DNA of 54,173 bases from Chloroflexus sp. MS-G (lineage in GTDB: Bacteria; Chloroflexota; Chloroflexia; Chloroflexales; Chloroflexaceae): assembly GCF_000735195.1 (NCBI RefSeq), contig NZ_JPIM01000016.1, positions 1-54,173 on the forward strand, read 5' to 3'. Below, piece by piece: positions 53,507 through 54,173 of the stretch. Within the stretch, counting starts at the first letter, position 1; each line of letters opens with the position of its first letter. A program made the translations under genes and the position numbers. The notes beneath the pieces were generated by a model. It was not told the origin of the DNA. It saw nothing but the letters and a program-made list of their open reading frames with translations, and made no database searches.

Positions 53507-54173
53507 TTACAATTGACGTAATTGTGGCGCGTGCCATTCTACACTCAACACCAAGAGCCATCCGATGAAGGCACTACCGGCGACGACCATCGGCACATTA
53601 CCGACCAGCTCAGCAACACTGCCGACCAGCATCCCACCCAACGGACTCATCCCCATCAGTGACAGGGTAAATACACTCATTACCCGTCCGCGCAGATCGT
53701 CGGGCACGATCAATTGAATCAGGGTATTGGTGAGCGCCATCGTGGTAACACCTGCCCAACCGCACAGTCCAATCAGCAGGAGGGCCAGCGGTACAATTCG
53801 GGTTTGAGTAAAACTGATCAGGAGAGGGGCGTACAGTAGGGCTGCAACGGTTAAAAGTTTCCCGCGTGGTGCATGATCGCCGAGCTGGGCAAGGATAAGT
53901 GCGGCACACAGTGAACCACATCCACTAGAGGCCGATAACCAGCCCAAACCGGCAGCACCGATGTGCAAAACATCGCGTGCAAAGACCGGTAAGAGCGGAA
54001 TATGGACGAAATAGAAAAAACTTACTGCACCGGCGCGCAGTAAGAGGGCGCGAACATTGGGTTCATGGATAATGTAGTGTAGCCCCGCGCGCACGGTATT
54101 GCCGTGGCGGGCAGCAGGTAATCGCTGCGTGTCGAGGTGCATCAGCGATAGACTGGTCAACACCGCGCCAAAA
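53507..54173 (-). CDS. MFS transporter, partial at the window edge
   Basis: The C-terminal 220 or so residues of a major facilitator superfamily exporter, resembling the EntS-like group (about six hydrophobic spans; LRGRVMSVFTLSLMGMSPLGG is the typical loop and span after helix 10). The frame stays open to the last base of the window, so the N-terminal half lies outside it. The GTG at 54163 is probably not the true start. The substrate is unknown. Confidence 0.8.
   Translation of the reverse strand, partial: FGAVLTSLSLMHLDTQRLPAARHGNTVRAGLHYIIHEPNVRALLLRAGAVSFFYFVHIPLLPVFARDVLHIGAAGLGWLSASSGCGSLCAALILAQLGDHAPRGKLLTVAALLYAPLLISFTQTRIVPLALLLIGLCGWAGVTTMALTNTLIQLIVPDDLRGRVMSVFTLSLMGMSPLGGMLVGSVAELVGNVPMVVAGSAFIGWLLVLSVEWHAPQLRQL

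Overview
The window looks like a chromosome segment of a filamentous anoxygenic phototroph of the Chloroflexus type (phylum Chloroflexota). This is an inference from the mix of genes: class III CoA transferases, a glutaryl-CoA dehydrogenase-like enzyme, an RsbS/RsbT pair, a phytol-kinase-like protein, an 'FGYP' exported protein, Thr/Pro-rich surface lipoproteins, and GC-rich dispersed hairpins. No rRNA is present. One tRNA (Asn) is found.

Layout. (1) 46-3841: a leftward housekeeping block with a phosphodiesterase-like protein, lgt and a sulfatase-fold hydrolase, followed by a degraded, repeat-bearing spacer (3842-4560). (2) 4561-26104: a catabolic island of about 21.5 kb with visibly lower GC than its flanks. 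It holds one leftward gene (arylmalonate decarboxylase/maleate isomerase-like) and 19 rightward genes: two alpha/beta hydrolases, two membrane proteins, two class III CoA transferases, an HpcH/HpaI aldolase, a PPC/DUF296 protein, a GntR/HutC regulator, four calycin-like proteins, a DUF3891 protein, a Rieske oxygenase, a protein resembling red chlorophyll catabolite reductase / ferredoxin-dependent bilin reductases, a flavin reductase-HMG-CoA lyase fusion, a cyclic amidohydrolase, an acyl-CoA dehydrogenase-type flavoprotein, an aldehyde dehydrogenase and a thiol peroxidase. Three copies of an operator built on the palindrome ATGTTATAACAT lie upstream of the two divergent outer genes and of the GntR gene, so the island is probably one regulon. 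(3) 26351-35913: an exported FGYP-repeat protein, metG, a glutaryl-CoA dehydrogenase-like enzyme, a GH2 glycosidase, a GT2 glycosyltransferase and a phytol/dolichol-kinase-like protein. (4) 35965-45837: rsbS-rsbT, an iron alcohol dehydrogenase, tRNA-Asn with promoter and terminator, an aromatic amino acid decarboxylase-like enzyme, a lipoprotein, and a lipoate set (lpdA, lipA, lipB) interrupted by a GGDEF protein and an AhpD-like protein. (5) 46105-54173: a sortase-like lipoprotein, a low-GC two-gene module (unknown protein plus Panacea-like/DUF488 protein), a phosphodiesterase-like protein, a membrane-anchored beta-helix protein, 69-bp tandem repeats, a DsbA-like lipoprotein with an in-frame TGA at the first cysteine of its CxxC site, and a truncated MFS transporter.

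Main hypotheses. The Rieske oxygenase next to the RCCR/bilin-reductase-like protein, with calycin-like proteins and a chlorophyllase-like hydrolase, suggests a bacterial pathway that opens and breaks down a tetrapyrrole, possibly bacteriochlorophyll or a derivative. The CoA-ester, amidohydrolase and maleate-isomerase-like enzymes could process the fragments. This is inference from motifs and context. Separately, the in-frame TGA in the DsbA-like gene, with a well-placed downstream hairpin, makes it a selenoprotein candidate.
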